A stretch of DNA of 64,000 nt from Deltaproteobacteria bacterium (lineage in GTDB: Bacteria > Myxococcota_C > UBA6777). The position numbers and the translations under genes were made by a program. A model generated the notes under the pieces. That model had not been told where the DNA came from and did not search any database. It saw nothing but the letters and a program-made list of their open reading frames with translations. How positions within the stretch are numbered: position 1 is the stretch's first letter; each line of letters begins with the position of its first letter. The DNA lies in contig SBHC01000036.1 in NCBI GenBank assembly GCA_006226375.1, positions 1 through 64,000 of the forward strand. Reading direction: 5' to 3'. Positions 19,278 through 29,800 of this stretch are shown piece by piece.

Positions 19278-19724
19278 CTATCTATGATCCTATGTTTTTC
19301 AAAAAAGGAGTTGGAAAAGTGCAATGGATGTTTGAACTTAGTAACCCTCGTTAATCCGATCGTAACTTGCAAGAGTGGCTGCAATGGGTGAGCCTTTTGG
19401 CAGCTGTGTTCCTGGCTTGCTTCGTCATCTACTTGGTGATGCAAGGTGCTATTCGTGGGCAGAACGAGATGTCGCTGATACTTGTGTTGCGATGTGGGAC
19501 GGAGGAGAGCCTCAGCCTCTTTTTAGGGACAGTCCAAAATCAAAGACAGTGTGCAAGCTCATGGACACAGTGGTGTGCATACACGTGGACACTTGCTTGA
19601 TAGAGCGCTGGTTCCTGGGCCTATCTGCTTTGTTTGTATTGTCTATTTGGATCGTGAGTCCGTGGTATGGATGTTGCTTGGGAGGAGTATGAATTGTTCT
19701 GTGATACCAATCAGGAGAATGCTC
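19278..19724. other. gap with a possible small or decayed membrane ORF
   Basis: No convincing gene. A plus-strand frame at 19367-19600 begins with a hydrophobic helix (SLLAAVFLACFVIYLV) but turns into non-protein-like sequence, and it lacks a Shine-Dalgarno. It may be a gene fragment. GGAGGAG at 19681-19687 and AGGAG at 19713-19717 serve the downstream lipoprotein region. Confidence 0.35.
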
Positions 19725-21257
19725 ATGCGTCGATCCATCCCATCTTGTTTGTTTGTTTTTTTGATGTTCTGCTCCATCCTATGCGCCGGCTGTGGAGAAG
19801 CCCCACCGGTAGGTTCTTCAGAGTCTTCCTCCACAGCAGATGGAGGTTCGCAGAAACCCGACGATTCGACCACTGCTGACAGCCAAACAACAGACAGCGT
19901 TACCCAAACGGAGCCAGCGAGCGAACCCGCAAGCGAGCCCGCGAGTGAGCCTGCCAGCGAACCCGCGAGTGAGCCTGCCAGTGAGCCTGCCAGCGAACCC
20001 GCAAGTGAACCCGCAAGTGAGCCAGCAAGCGAACCGCAAGATGAGCCATCAGACGAGTCCACATCGGATGGTGGAACAGAAGAGGTGCCAGAAGATACTT
20101 CAGAGCCTACAGCAGATGGAGGCTCTACGGACGGTGGTGTGTCAACGGAGGTGGTTCCTGAGCCCGAGATTGAGCCTCAGATTCTTTCGATCTCGTTGCC
20201 TGCAAACACTTCGTTGGACTTAAACAAGTCAGCTACCTTGAGCCCAACAATTCAGTCACAAGGCAACATCGACAAAAGCGTCACATGGAAAAGCTCTGAC
20301 CCATCCGTTGTGAGTGTGGATGCGAAAGGTACCATCAAGGGTCTTAAGATTGGGACCTCTCGTGTTACAGTGATCTCCAGTGCGGACCCTGCTCAATTTG
20401 CCAGCACCTTGGTCACCGTAAAGCTACCGCCTCTGCCCAGCATCAAGCTGAGCGGATTCTTTCGGGTACGAGTTAAGGCTTCGAACCGTTACTGGCATGA
20501 AAATGGTTTCAACGACAAGCTTGTCTCCACAAGGCACCAAACGACCGATGACTTCAGCACGTTCTCGTTTGTTCCACAAAGCGATGGAAGCTATCAAATT
20601 AAGGTCAAGGCCAACGGTCGTCACTTGCACATACATGGAAACTCTACGGGAGATCAGTTTCTCTCAACCCGCTATCAACCTAACGATGACTACACCAAGT
20701 TTTTCTTGAGCAAGCAAAGCGATGGAAGTTTTCGTATCCAGGTCAAAGCGACCAAAAAGTATCTGCATGAAAATGGACTCAACGACAAGCTTCTTTCCAC
20801 ACGATTTCAAACCACAGATGGTTACTCCAGCTTCTTCCTGGAGCCTCTGCTCTCAGGTACGTTCCAGATCCGTGTGAAAGCAAACGGTCGTTATCTCCAT
20901 GAAAGTGGAAACTCTACAGGCGATAAGCTTGTTTCTACACGAACCCAGCCCAACGATGACTACACGCGCTTCACCTTGGAGCGAGGAACAGACGGAAGCT
21001 ATCGTATCAAGGTAAAGGCCAACAACCGATACCTACATGAACATGGAAACTCTACAGGAGACAAGCTCATCTCTACCCGATTCCAACCCACCGATGACTA
21101 CACCCGTTTCTTCCTCTTTCCTGAACTTGATGGAAGCTATCGCATCCAGGTTAAGGCTACCCAGCGGTTCTGGCATGAGAATGGTTTCAATGATAGGCTT
21201 ATCTCTACCCGATTCCAAGTCACTGATGATTTCACCCGCTTTTTCCTTGTCCAATAA
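19725..21257 (+). CDS. lipoprotein with EPAS repeat stalk, Big_2-like Ig domain and six beta-trefoil-type repeats
   Basis: ATG 19725 has AGGAG seven bases upstream and gives a clean signal peptide ending in lipobox LCAGC. A stalk of ten or so EPAS tetrapeptides follows. Then comes a Big_2-like Ig domain (LPANTSLDLNKSATL...VTWKSSDPSVVSVDAKGTI). The C-terminal ~290 residues are six repeats of about 45 residues with the pattern G-x-F/Y-x-I-x-V-K-A-x-x-R-Y-x-H-E-x-G...STR-x-Q-x-x-D-D, two beta-trefoils by count, of the fascin/actin-crosslinking or lectin-like type. This suggests a surface carbohydrate- or protein-binding lipoprotein on a flexible stalk. Confidence 0.82.
   Translation: MRRSIPSCLFVFLMFCSILCAGCGEAPPVGSSESSSTADGGSQKPDDSTTADSQTTDSVTQTEPASEPASEPASEPASEPASEPASEPASEPASEPASEPASEPQDEPSDESTSDGGTEEVPEDTSEPTADGGSTDGGVSTEVVPEPEIEPQILSISLPANTSLDLNKSATLSPTIQSQGNIDKSVTWKSSDPSVVSVDAKGTIKGLKIGTSRVTVISSADPAQFASTLVTVKLPPLPSIKLSGFFRVRVKASNRYWHENGFNDKLVSTRHQTTDDFSTFSFVPQSDGSYQIKVKANGRHLHIHGNSTGDQFLSTRYQPNDDYTKFFLSKQSDGSFRIQVKATKKYLHENGLNDKLLSTRFQTTDGYSSFFLEPLLSGTFQIRVKANGRYLHESGNSTGDKLVSTRTQPNDDYTRFTLERGTDGSYRIKVKANNRYLHEHGNSTGDKLISTRFQPTDDYTRFFLFPELDGSYRIQVKATQRFWHENGFNDRLISTRFQVTDDFTRFFLVQ
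19915..20040 (+). repeat. in-frame 12-base tandem repeat encoding EPAS
   Basis: About ten copies of a degenerate 12-base unit of the form GAGCCAGCAAGC, all preserving the reading frame and varying mainly at third positions. The synonymous variation shows the peptide, not the DNA, is conserved. Copy number could change by slippage. Confidence 0.85.
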
Positions 21258-21330
21258 CGCAACCAAGGCTCCCTTCTCCCTGCTTTACTTCTCACCGATC
21301 TCTGGCTGAGTTCGACAAAAGGATCTTGTC

Positions 21331-21798
21331 ATGAAACGTTTGACTCCAATCTTCCTGTTGTTGTTTGCTGTTAGCCTGTTGATGTTGATGGCTTGTGGTT
21401 CTTCAGACTCTACAAACACAGGAAAAGGCACCGCAGTCTGCGTCAATGGAAGCTGCTCATGTACCAATGACTGCAAAGGGGATTGCCCCAATGGAGGGTG
21501 TAAGTTTTATTGCGGTGGGAAAGGTACTTGTACGTTAACCTGCGATGGTGGTAACTGCGAGTTTAACCTCATCGAAAATATGTCCGGTAACTTCACCTGC
21601 AAGGGTGGTGGTTGCTCTGTCCTCAATGCCAGCGAAGGAAAGGTGTCCATGGATTGTTCTGGTAACGGCTGTGAAGTGACTTGTGCCAAGAAAGAACATG
21701 AATGCTCCATCAGCGCCTGCGCCAAAAATTGCAAGATGATTTGTTATCCTGGCAACCAAGGCTGCACCAACTCCTGTACCGACGCCTCCTGCCAATAA
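21331..21798 (+). CDS. small cysteine-rich lipoprotein
   Basis: 155 residues. Signal peptide ending in lipobox LMAC, then a compact domain with more than 20 cysteines spaced as C-x-C-x3-C-x3-C and GGGC/GGNC motifs (CSCTNDCKGDCPNGGC, CTLTCDGGNCEF, CEVTCAKKEHEC). The cysteine spacing and Gly/Asn turns suggest a disulfide-rich beta-helical repeat fold. No enzymatic residues were recognised. It lies between the beta-trefoil lipoprotein and a membrane kinase on the same strand. Confidence 0.72.
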   Translation: MKRLTPIFLLLFAVSLLMLMACGSSDSTNTGKGTAVCVNGSCSCTNDCKGDCPNGGCKFYCGGKGTCTLTCDGGNCEFNLIENMSGNFTCKGGGCSVLNASEGKVSMDCSGNGCEVTCAKKEHECSISACAKNCKMICYPGNQGCTNSCTDASCQ

Positions 21799-21947
21799 GT
21801 CCTGATTCTCCAGTTGTTTCAAACCCATCCTTTGAGCTTCGTATCCAGCCATCTTACCTTCGTATTTGCTCGCTTGACTCCCTGCAATTGATTGTCTACC
21901 CTCATTCGCTGTCAAGAGGATTTGGTCCTGGCACGTTGAGGGCAATC

Positions 21948-23867
21948 ATGGTATCGAGCAAAAATGCATTCGGACGAACAGTGACGTTAATGGGAGAAAG
22001 TCTGGATATCCCATTGCAAAAAACGATCAATCCCATCCTGCCTTCTTCACGTGAGGTCCCCATCTCTACGTTGGATCTTGGCCTACAAATGCCAGAAGTT
22101 GCCCACCTCCCTGAGATCTACGTATCTTCCACACACGAAGAAGAGGGTGAATTTAAGGTCGTAAGTGTGGTAGGGGAAGGCGGTATGGGCGTTGTCGAGT
22201 TGGTTCATCAGCAGGCATTGCAACGCGACGTTGTGATCAAGCGCCCCAAGGAAAAAGAAGCTACCAACAACCAGATCCAGGCCTTGGTAAAAGAAGGGCT
22301 TCTCACTGGACAGTTGGAACACCCCAACATCGTCCCTGTCCACTTTTTGGGGCGATTGTCCAACGGCCTACCTGCTCTGGTGATGAAGCGGATCTCAGGC
22401 ACGTGCTGGCGGGATCTTATCTTGGACTCTCAACATCCCGCTTGGGAGAAAGTACAAGGGGATCGGGTCGCCTGGCATCTTCGGGTTCTTTTGCAAGTTT
22501 GCAACGCCGTTGAGTTTGCCCACAGCCAAGACGTGATCCATCGAGATATCAAACCTGAAAATGTGATGCTCGGAGACTTTGGAGAAGTTTACCTTCTTGA
22601 CTGGGGCATCGGGATTAAGCTCAACGCAGAAACAGGTGTTGTTAAACCAAATTACTTCGCGGGTTCTCCTGCCTATATGGCACCGGAGATGGTTGATCTG
22701 CACCTGAGCGTTCAAACGGATGTGTATCTCTTGGGCGCGACTCTCCATGAACTCTTAACACAGACTCCACTGCATGACGGCGACACCATCGAGGAGGTGC
22801 TTTGGCAGGCTCAACGATCGATCCCCAAGGAGTACGGTCCAGACATTCCGGAAGAGCTTGCCAACGTATGCCATCGAGCCACACATCGAGAGCCTTCCCA
22901 ACGCTTTGCCTCGGTTCGAGAGTTTCGACAAGCCATCGAAGAACACCTTGGACATCGCAACGCTATTGACCTTGTTGAGTCTGCACAATCCAGGTTAACG
23001 GAGCTACAGAATCTTATCGCAGATGACTCCGAAGAGTTTGGCTCTCAGCGACGATTGGTCCTGCATGAACTCGCCACAGAATGCCGCTTTGCTTTGCGCG
23101 AGGCTCTTAAGCTCTGGCCCAATTCCAAACAGGCCAAAACGCTTCTCCAGCAATGCACAGAGTTGATGGCAGGCATTGAGCTTAAGTTAGGCAACATCTC
23201 CAGCGCTGAGTTGCTTCTTGCAGAGTTAGACGAGATCCCACCCGAATTGAGTGAGCAACTTAAGGTGCTTTGGGCCGAGCAAGCCGAGGCTTTGGAAGCG
23301 CAAGAAAAGCTACGTTCGTTGGAGCACAACATCGATACAAGGGTGGGGGCAAGCCGTCGCTCTGTTATGATGGTGCTTTGGGCTTTGGTGGTGGTGGGTA
23401 CTGCTTCCGCCTACACGCTGTTCACTGGAGAAATTATTCTTACTTCGCCCAAAGGTGCGTTTCTCACAGGTCTTGCTATTATCGTTGCCAGCGCTGTTGC
23501 TGCCATTGTCTATCGAGATGTGTTGATACAAAACAAATCCAACCGGCAATTCGTGGTTATCTATTTTGCCGGGTGCATCGGAATTCTTATCAGCCGTGGG
23601 TTGGCCTTTGTTGTACCCACATCATTGGCTGCCACGTTCATTGTTGACATGACCCTTATGGGCTTTGGCTTCTTCTGCGCAACTGTCACCATTGAATCTC
23701 GATTAATATGGGCCGCTTTGGTGTTCTTGTCAGGTGTTATCATCACGTTGTTCCAACCTTCGTGGGCGTACGCTATGGTTGTTATTACCACGGCAGGTGC
23801 TGCCTTATGTTGCAGCCTCGTCTGGCTTAAGATGGAACAAAACAAATCCACACCGAAACAAGCTTGA
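21948..23867 (+). CDS. membrane Ser/Thr protein kinase (Hanks type)
   Basis: ATG 21948 has GAGG six bases upstream; the frame is open much further but without support. 639 residues. The kinase domain (about 69-345) has the Gly loop VGEGGMGVVE, the ATP Lys in DVVIKRP (residue 98), the catalytic loop IHRDIKPENVML, DWG in place of DFG (LLDWGIGI) and an APE-type AYMAPEM. A helical repeat-like linker follows to about 480. The C-terminus then has about six hydrophobic helices instead of the usual single one. There is no extracytoplasmic sensor of size, so sensing is probably within the membrane domain or the linker. Confidence 0.9.
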   Translation: MVSSKNAFGRTVTLMGESLDIPLQKTINPILPSSREVPISTLDLGLQMPEVAHLPEIYVSSTHEEEGEFKVVSVVGEGGMGVVELVHQQALQRDVVIKRPKEKEATNNQIQALVKEGLLTGQLEHPNIVPVHFLGRLSNGLPALVMKRISGTCWRDLILDSQHPAWEKVQGDRVAWHLRVLLQVCNAVEFAHSQDVIHRDIKPENVMLGDFGEVYLLDWGIGIKLNAETGVVKPNYFAGSPAYMAPEMVDLHLSVQTDVYLLGATLHELLTQTPLHDGDTIEEVLWQAQRSIPKEYGPDIPEELANVCHRATHREPSQRFASVREFRQAIEEHLGHRNAIDLVESAQSRLTELQNLIADDSEEFGSQRRLVLHELATECRFALREALKLWPNSKQAKTLLQQCTELMAGIELKLGNISSAELLLAELDEIPPELSEQLKVLWAEQAEALEAQEKLRSLEHNIDTRVGASRRSVMMVLWALVVVGTASAYTLFTGEIILTSPKGAFLTGLAIIVASAVAAIVYRDVLIQNKSNRQFVVIYFAGCIGILISRGLAFVVPTSLAATFIVDMTLMGFGFFCATVTIESRLIWAALVFLSGVIITLFQPSWAYAMVVITTAGAALCCSLVWLKMEQNKSTPKQA

Positions 23868-23978
23868 ACACGAAAGAATGGAGTTGCTGCCTACCGTACA
23901 GCTTCGTTCGTTGATACTCTTAAGGATGAACGTGGCAAGGAATGTTTTGCATGGTCTTAGGTGTTGTGCTGCGTAGCG

Positions 23979-25127
23979 ATGAGGTTTCTTTGGAAGAAAC
24001 AGGAGACCGTTTTGAAACAAGCCTTACTTTTGGTGACGCTTCTTTCCCTTAGTGTTCCTGCGTGCCGACCGGTGAACCGGGACCCCGTAAAGAATTTTGA
24101 TCACATGTGGAGCACGTTTCAAAAGCGTTACGCCTTCTTTAAATTGCGTGGTGTGGATTGGAAGAAAGAGCGTGCCAAATACCGACCGCGATTGAACCGT
24201 CAGTCCACGGACAAAGATTTGTACAAGGTGCTGAAGCTGATGACCGATAAACTACGGGATTATCACGTCAGCATCGATGCGCCCTGGCCGATTCTACGTT
24301 CGTACCGGGGAACCTTTCGACACTGGGCCTATACATGGCGTGTTCGTCGAAGGGCGAGGCGACTGGGTCTGAAGATTATGAAGCGTTACGTCGGCAAGCC
24401 CAAGAGTTACGGAGACGCCGACATTCGTTGGGGTATCATCCCCAAGGCCAACGTGGGTTTGGTCCAGCTCAACAGCATGGAAGACATTGTAAGTTGCTGG
24501 GACTTGCGGCGTTTGGCTCCCGGTCACTTTTGCTCTTGGTGGACCAACGATAGGACAGCCGTACGCTGGATCATGGAGCAGGTGATGAAAGACTTCAAGA
24601 AGGTGAAGGCTATCATCGTGGATGTTCGCTTCAACACAGGCGGCTATGACTCTGTATCACGCGAAGTTACCCGGTTTTTTGTGAAGGAGCGTACCAAGCT
24701 TTACAGCAAGAGAGAGAAGCTGGGGAGTCGCTTGTTGGAGCGGAAAACGTTCTACGCAGAGCCAGCCTCTGTCACTCGGACCAAGAATGTTTTTGTGCTC
24801 ACCAGCCACATGACAGCGAGCGCTGCAGAGATCTTTGCGCTCTCGATGAAGGCGTTGGATCATGTGACGTTGGTGGGCGGTCCCACACGAGGCACTCTGT
24901 CCGATGTGTACGAAGAGAAGATGCCCAATGGATGGGAGTTTACCCTCTCCAACGAGATCTATTACAGCGTGCATGGCAAGGTCTATGAGAAGATAGGAGT
25001 GACTCCTGACATCCTAGTGCCTTACCCTGTCGATCAGCCCAATCGGTTGGTTCGCACCCTGCGACGTGACCTTCGCCGGGTTGGCGATCGAGCGATTGAA
25101 CGTATTCTGAAGAAGTTGAAACCTTAG
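23979..25127 (+). CDS. S41-family (C-terminal processing) peptidase, lipoprotein
   Basis: About 382 residues from ATG 23979; a TTG inside the signal with AGGAG before it is an alternative start. The signal ends in lipobox VPAC. Peptidase S41 marks are VDVRFNTGGYDSVSREV, the serine-containing SHMTASAAEIFALSMKAL and GPTRGTLSD. The N-terminal helical part resembles the tricorn/CPP cap; no PDZ domain was recognised, which would make it a short member. It probably acts in the periplasm on C-termini of proteins or peptides. It follows the kinase on the same strand after about 110 bases. Confidence 0.82.
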   Translation: MRFLWKKQETVLKQALLLVTLLSLSVPACRPVNRDPVKNFDHMWSTFQKRYAFFKLRGVDWKKERAKYRPRLNRQSTDKDLYKVLKLMTDKLRDYHVSIDAPWPILRSYRGTFRHWAYTWRVRRRARRLGLKIMKRYVGKPKSYGDADIRWGIIPKANVGLVQLNSMEDIVSCWDLRRLAPGHFCSWWTNDRTAVRWIMEQVMKDFKKVKAIIVDVRFNTGGYDSVSREVTRFFVKERTKLYSKREKLGSRLLERKTFYAEPASVTRTKNVFVLTSHMTASAAEIFALSMKALDHVTLVGGPTRGTLSDVYEEKMPNGWEFTLSNEIYYSVHGKVYEKIGVTPDILVPYPVDQPNRLVRTLRRDLRRVGDRAIERILKKLKP

Positions 25128-25140
25128 ATTGGAAGGAAGG

Positions 25141-25161
25141 AACGCTCAGGTTTTGAGCGTT
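25141..25161 (-). terminator. weak hairpin after the small minus-strand ORF
   Basis: AACGCTC (25141-25147) pairs perfectly with GAGCGTT (25155-25161) over a 7-nt loop. T-rich tracts on either side are short, so termination is uncertain in either direction. Confidence 0.4.
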
Positions 25162-25319
25162 TAGCGAAGCAGGTGGCCTGAGTGAGGGGGATCCACCGGT
25201 CGCCAGAGCGTGGGCTCCGGTGACATAGCGCTCATCACATCGGCGTCTCGAAAGGTTTTGGGTCTGGGTTTGGTCCAGCGTTTCCACCACATCTTGGTCA
25301 GCGCAGTCATCCGTTTCAT
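25161..25319 (-). CDS. small basic protein (52 aa), unknown
   Basis: A short ORF starting at ATG 25319 with AGGAG seven bases upstream, which is a strong Shine-Dalgarno. The product is basic and tryptophan-rich at the start (MKRMTALTKMWWKRWTKP) and proline-rich at the end. It has no signal or membrane segment and no known family. It lies alone on the minus strand between two plus-strand operons. Confidence 0.4.
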   Translation of the reverse strand: MKRMTALTKMWWKRWTKPRPKTFRDADVMSAMSPEPTLWRPVDPPHSGHLLR

Positions 25320-25515
25320 CACAACTCTCCTGTAGCGTTTCGCTATTTGAATCTCTTTACCGTTCCGTACGATACAGGGCAGGCCTGGTTCGATAAAAAG
25401 TGCAGCCCTTGAGAAAAAACTTGGCCTTGTGTCACAATGCGCTTCCTTGGAATCGATAGAGCTCTCAGGGGAGGCGAAATGAAACATTACATCTGTGCGG
25501 AAGGATAGGGTTCTG

Positions 25516-26760
25516 ATGCGGATTTTGCATACATCGGACTGGCATTTGGGGGTAAGTTTGGAGCAAGCCCCACGAGAGCAAGAGCACGAACGTTTTCTCA
25601 ACTGGCTTGTGGATCTGATGGCTGAGAAAAAGGTTGATGTGTTGCTGCATGGCGGAGATGTGTTTCACACCAGCCAGCCGGCAGCTCGCAGCTTGCGTTT
25701 GTATTACCAGTTCCTTGCTCGCTGCTCGTTTGAACCACACCTCAAACAGATTGTGATTGTGGGAGGCAACCACGACTCTGCCGCGCGCCTGGATGCTCCT
25801 CGGGACGCTCTTGAGATGCTTCGTGTGTATGTTGTGGGGGGTGTCGGGAACCAGGAGCTGGGATGGGACCACTACCTGTGCCCGATCAAGGATGATGATG
25901 GAGAGGTCGCTCTCGTTATTGCTGCGATGCCCTACATCCACGAAGCTCACCTTGGAGTTCGTACCACCGGACGCAAACCCAACGAGATCTGGAAAGACAT
26001 CACCGAGCTATTCACCTGGCAATATTCCAGCCTCGCCGAAGCTGCAGAGCAGCGGTATCCGGGTGTTCCGATGATTACAACCGGCCATCTAACGTGCTAC
26101 CCGGAGCGTCGGTACGAAGAGGAGGATGCTCCTTACCATACACCTCTGCACCTGGTGGAGTCATGCGGTAGCTTACCACCTTCGATCTTTGACGACCGGT
26201 ATAGCTATGTTGCCTTGGGTCATATTCACAAACACATGGAAATCGAAGAAGCCAACGCATGGTATCCTGGATCGCCCATTCCTACGGATGTTGTCGAGTC
26301 ACGGACGCCTAGCTACGTGCTGCTCGTTGATGTGGATCCTTACGGGGATACCAAAGTAGAGCGGGTGGAGGTTCCCTGTTGGAGACCCATTCTCGAAATG
26401 ACAGGCAAACCAAAAGATGTCTTGAAACAAATCGAAAAGCTCAAGTGGGACACACCGTTTCCTCCCTATTTGTACATTGACTTTCAGGTCAAATCTCCCC
26501 AATACGACGGGCTTCAACGCATTGATGAGATCCTTCAAAAGTACGACCCAGAACATCGTCCTCGCGTGGTGCGTTTGAAAGAAACGCTGATCCGTGAAGA
26601 AGAAGATGAGCTTGAAGAAGAACAAGAAGGCGAGATGTCGCTTGAACATCTGAAGCCAAGTGAAGTGTTTTCTATGATGTACACTCTGCGACATGAAAAC
26701 CCTCCAACCGAAGAGTTAATGCTGGCGTTTCAGTCGTTGCTTGCGGACAAACCCGACTAA
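25516..26760 (+). CDS. sbcD: DNA double-strand-break repair nuclease subunit SbcD
   Basis: 414 residues from ATG 25516; the first residues MRILHTSDWHLG are the family N-terminus with metal ligands Asp and His. Further phosphoesterase motifs are HGGDVFH, VGGNHDS, and TGHLTC, then ALGHIHKH. It is the Mn2+-dependent nuclease of the SbcCD (bacterial Mre11-Rad50) complex that cuts hairpins and DNA ends. A Glu-rich stretch near residues 360-375 (EEEDELEEEQEGE) is unusually acidic. sbcC follows 62 bases downstream on the same strand. Confidence 0.95.
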   Translation: MRILHTSDWHLGVSLEQAPREQEHERFLNWLVDLMAEKKVDVLLHGGDVFHTSQPAARSLRLYYQFLARCSFEPHLKQIVIVGGNHDSAARLDAPRDALEMLRVYVVGGVGNQELGWDHYLCPIKDDDGEVALVIAAMPYIHEAHLGVRTTGRKPNEIWKDITELFTWQYSSLAEAAEQRYPGVPMITTGHLTCYPERRYEEEDAPYHTPLHLVESCGSLPPSIFDDRYSYVALGHIHKHMEIEEANAWYPGSPIPTDVVESRTPSYVLLVDVDPYGDTKVERVEVPCWRPILEMTGKPKDVLKQIEKLKWDTPFPPYLYIDFQVKSPQYDGLQRIDEILQKYDPEHRPRVVRLKETLIREEEDELEEEQEGEMSLEHLKPSEVFSMMYTLRHENPPTEELMLAFQSLLADKPD

Positions 26761-26822
26761 ACTTTGATGTGCACTAGCCCTGTTCTTTTTTGCCCCTCTT
26801 CTGGATCGGAACGAGCGCCTTT

Positions 26823-29800
26823 ATGAAACTGCATAGCATCCATATTTATAACTTAAACTCACTCTACGGTAAGCATGTTATCGACCTACAGGAAGACCTT
26901 CATCAGGCGCCGTTGTTCTTAATTGTGGGGCCAACAGGCTCTGGAAAGTCTACCATCCTCGATGCGATCTGTTTGGCGTTGTTTGGGCAAACTCCACGTC
27001 TTACAGCAGAGAGGGGCCGGACGGACAAAGCTCCTCATTTGATTATGTCCCAAGGTACAGGGGAATGTTGGGCCAAGCTGGTGTTCAGCAAGCGCGAATC
27101 GGATGGGGTTCGCAGAACCTATCGCGCAGAGTGGTCGTGTCGCAAGGCTCGCAATCGACCGAACGGAAACCCGCAATCTCCAGAGCGCGGACTGTTTCGT
27201 CTGTTGTCCGGCGGTATTGAAGAACTGCTTGTCAGTGACAGTCGAGCCAAGTACACCCAACCGCACTTTGAAGAGGTTCTCCAAGGTCTCACCGTTGATG
27301 ACTTTCAACGCAGCGTGCTTCTCGCTCAAGGTCAATTTGCAGCGTTTCTTTCGGCCAATGAGAATGAGAAAGCATCGATCCTAGAGCGGCTCACTAACAC
27401 CGATGTCTACAAACAAATTGGTGCTCGTGCTGCCCAACGTTTTCGAGACATTCGGAAAGTTTGCGACAAGCTGGATGAAAAGCTAGAGGACATCGATCTC
27501 TTAACCGAGGAAGAAGAACAAGAGCTTCACAAAGAGCTGGCTCAACTGGACCAGGATGTGCAAGCGATGCAGGAAGAAACCGAACAAGCGGAACAGGCGG
27601 TCCGGTGGTTTCAAGAGCAACAACAACGCGCCCAAGACCTAGCCAACGCTGAACAAGAGCGCGACAGCTGTCAGGCTGCGATGGAAGATTCGAAAGAACA
27701 AGAAGCTCGCCTGGAAGAGCACGAACGATGCCAGGAGTTGGCTCCCGGTCTGTCACGAATCAGACAGCTGAAAGAGGATCGAGCTAAGTTAGAAGCTACA
27801 CTCCCCACCCTGCAAGATGACAAAGAAAAGGCAGAAACGCTATCGCGGGAAACGGCTGAAAAGGTTGAGGTTGCGCAAGCGCAACTGTCGAAGGCCAAGG
27901 AGCAATGGGAGGAAGCACGTCCACGTTTGGAGGAAGCACACAAGCGCTTGGGTATGTTGGAGAGCAAGCAAACTCAGCGAAAGGAGCTTCTTCAACAACA
28001 AAGCCAACAACAAACCGAAGAAGCAAAGCAGGCGAAGCAACGAAAGAAGCTTGAGGCAAGCCGGGAAGAAGCACAAGCTTCGTTGGAGCAAGCATCCTTA
28101 CAAAAGGCAGAGTTGGAAACGTTCGCTTCGTTGGGAGAATTGTTGTCCGAATGGAAGGCTCAAACCGAGCGACTCTCCGAGTCGTTGGAGCAATGGAATC
28201 ATGCCATAAGCCAGAAACAAGAGACCTCGTGCCAGAGAGAGAAGGAGCAAGAACAGAAAACCAAGCTTCATGAGCAACGTGAACGTTTGCAGGAAACGTT
28301 GGCTCCCCAAAAAGAGGAGCTTCAACAAGCAAAAAATACTCTTCGTGAGTTATGGGGGGATGCGGAAGATTCCCGAGCGTTCCGTCAACAGATGACAGTC
28401 CAAAAAGAGACACTGCAAAAGCGTCTACAAGGTTGTCAGGATGCCAACAAACATCACAGGCAGTTGGTGGCCAATCTTGCTCAGATAAAAGACTTGGACG
28501 AGCAGATCGCGGAGCAAGCAGAGGAACACAAAACTCTCGAACAAGAGCACAAGCAACAAGGCCAGTTGCTACAGGCCAAAGAAGCTTTGTTGGAGGAACA
28601 AAACGAACGACTTAAGGTGCTCGATCGAATCCTGGCTCTCAGCGATGAACGAGCTTCCTTGGAAGACGAAAAGCCCTGTCCCTTGTGTGGAAGTGAGCAT
28701 CACCCCTTCCGTGCAGAGCAGGACAAGCAAGACACCGAACAAAGCTTTGTTAATGATCGAAGCGAGTTACAAGTTACACTCCAAACGACCAAGAGCGAGT
28801 TGACCACCTTACGGAAAGAAAAGGAGTCGTTGAGCAAGCAACTTGTTCGTTTGGAAGAGAGTCAGGCCCAACAGCAAAAGCTTCGTCTTCAAGAACAAGA
28901 AAGCTACAACCAAACGGTTCCACTGTGGCGAACAGCTTTGGAACAAGCGCAGTTGGAAGCACCCAAAGATTTCCCTGTCACAGACGAAGAGCAGACGTTT
29001 CAGCTTGAACAAATAGCCAACCAGAAGCAGTCATTGCAAGATCAGTTGCACGAACTTCAACGTCAGCAAGAAGCGATCGAAGAGCAAGAAGAGACCCTTA
29101 AGAAGCTAGAGAAAAAGCTGGAGCAAGACCGAAAACAGGAAGCACGATTGGATGTGGAAGAAGCCAAGCTCACTGAACGTCTCCAACACCTGGATGAGCG
29201 GTTGGAAGGTCTAACACAAGAGGAAGAGAAGCTACAAAGCCGAGCGCAAGAGCTAGCCACGAAGCTACAAGAGAGCTATGAAGCTTCTCAGGTCTCCCTT
29301 CAAAAACCTCAAAGCACATCAGAACAAGCGCCTTTTTTGTCGTTTGATCCAGCGGCTACGTTGTCATGGAGTCAGACAAAGTTTGAGGCCTGGAAGACGG
29401 CAGAACAATCGTACACCCAAGCTCAAGAAAGCCTTCAGCAAACCCAAGACGCCTGGGATGAGTTGGAGCGACGTCAGGGCGAGATTGCCCGTTCTTTGGA
29501 GGAGTTGCAGCAACAAATCGCAGCCTTGGAAGAGGAAGAACAAGAGCTTCAGCAGAAACAAAATGAGCTATTGCAAGGCGAGTCGTTGGAGGCGTTTCAA
29601 GCTCGATTGCAGTCGAGTATGGAGGACGCTCAAGAGATTCTGGATGGGGATCTGGCTACCCAAAAGCGTGCAGAGCATGACAGAGTTCAGGCCAACACCC
29701 GATGGGAAGGTCACCAACAGCAGCTAGCGGACAACAGTGAGCGCTTCGAAGAAGCTACCACAAACCTGGAAGCTGGGTTGCGGCGCCTCTCGTTGGAGTC

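Noticed and set aside
19915-20040. CRISPR-like short tandem repeat
   Set aside because: The units are contiguous, without spacers, and encode EPAS in frame within a lipoprotein.
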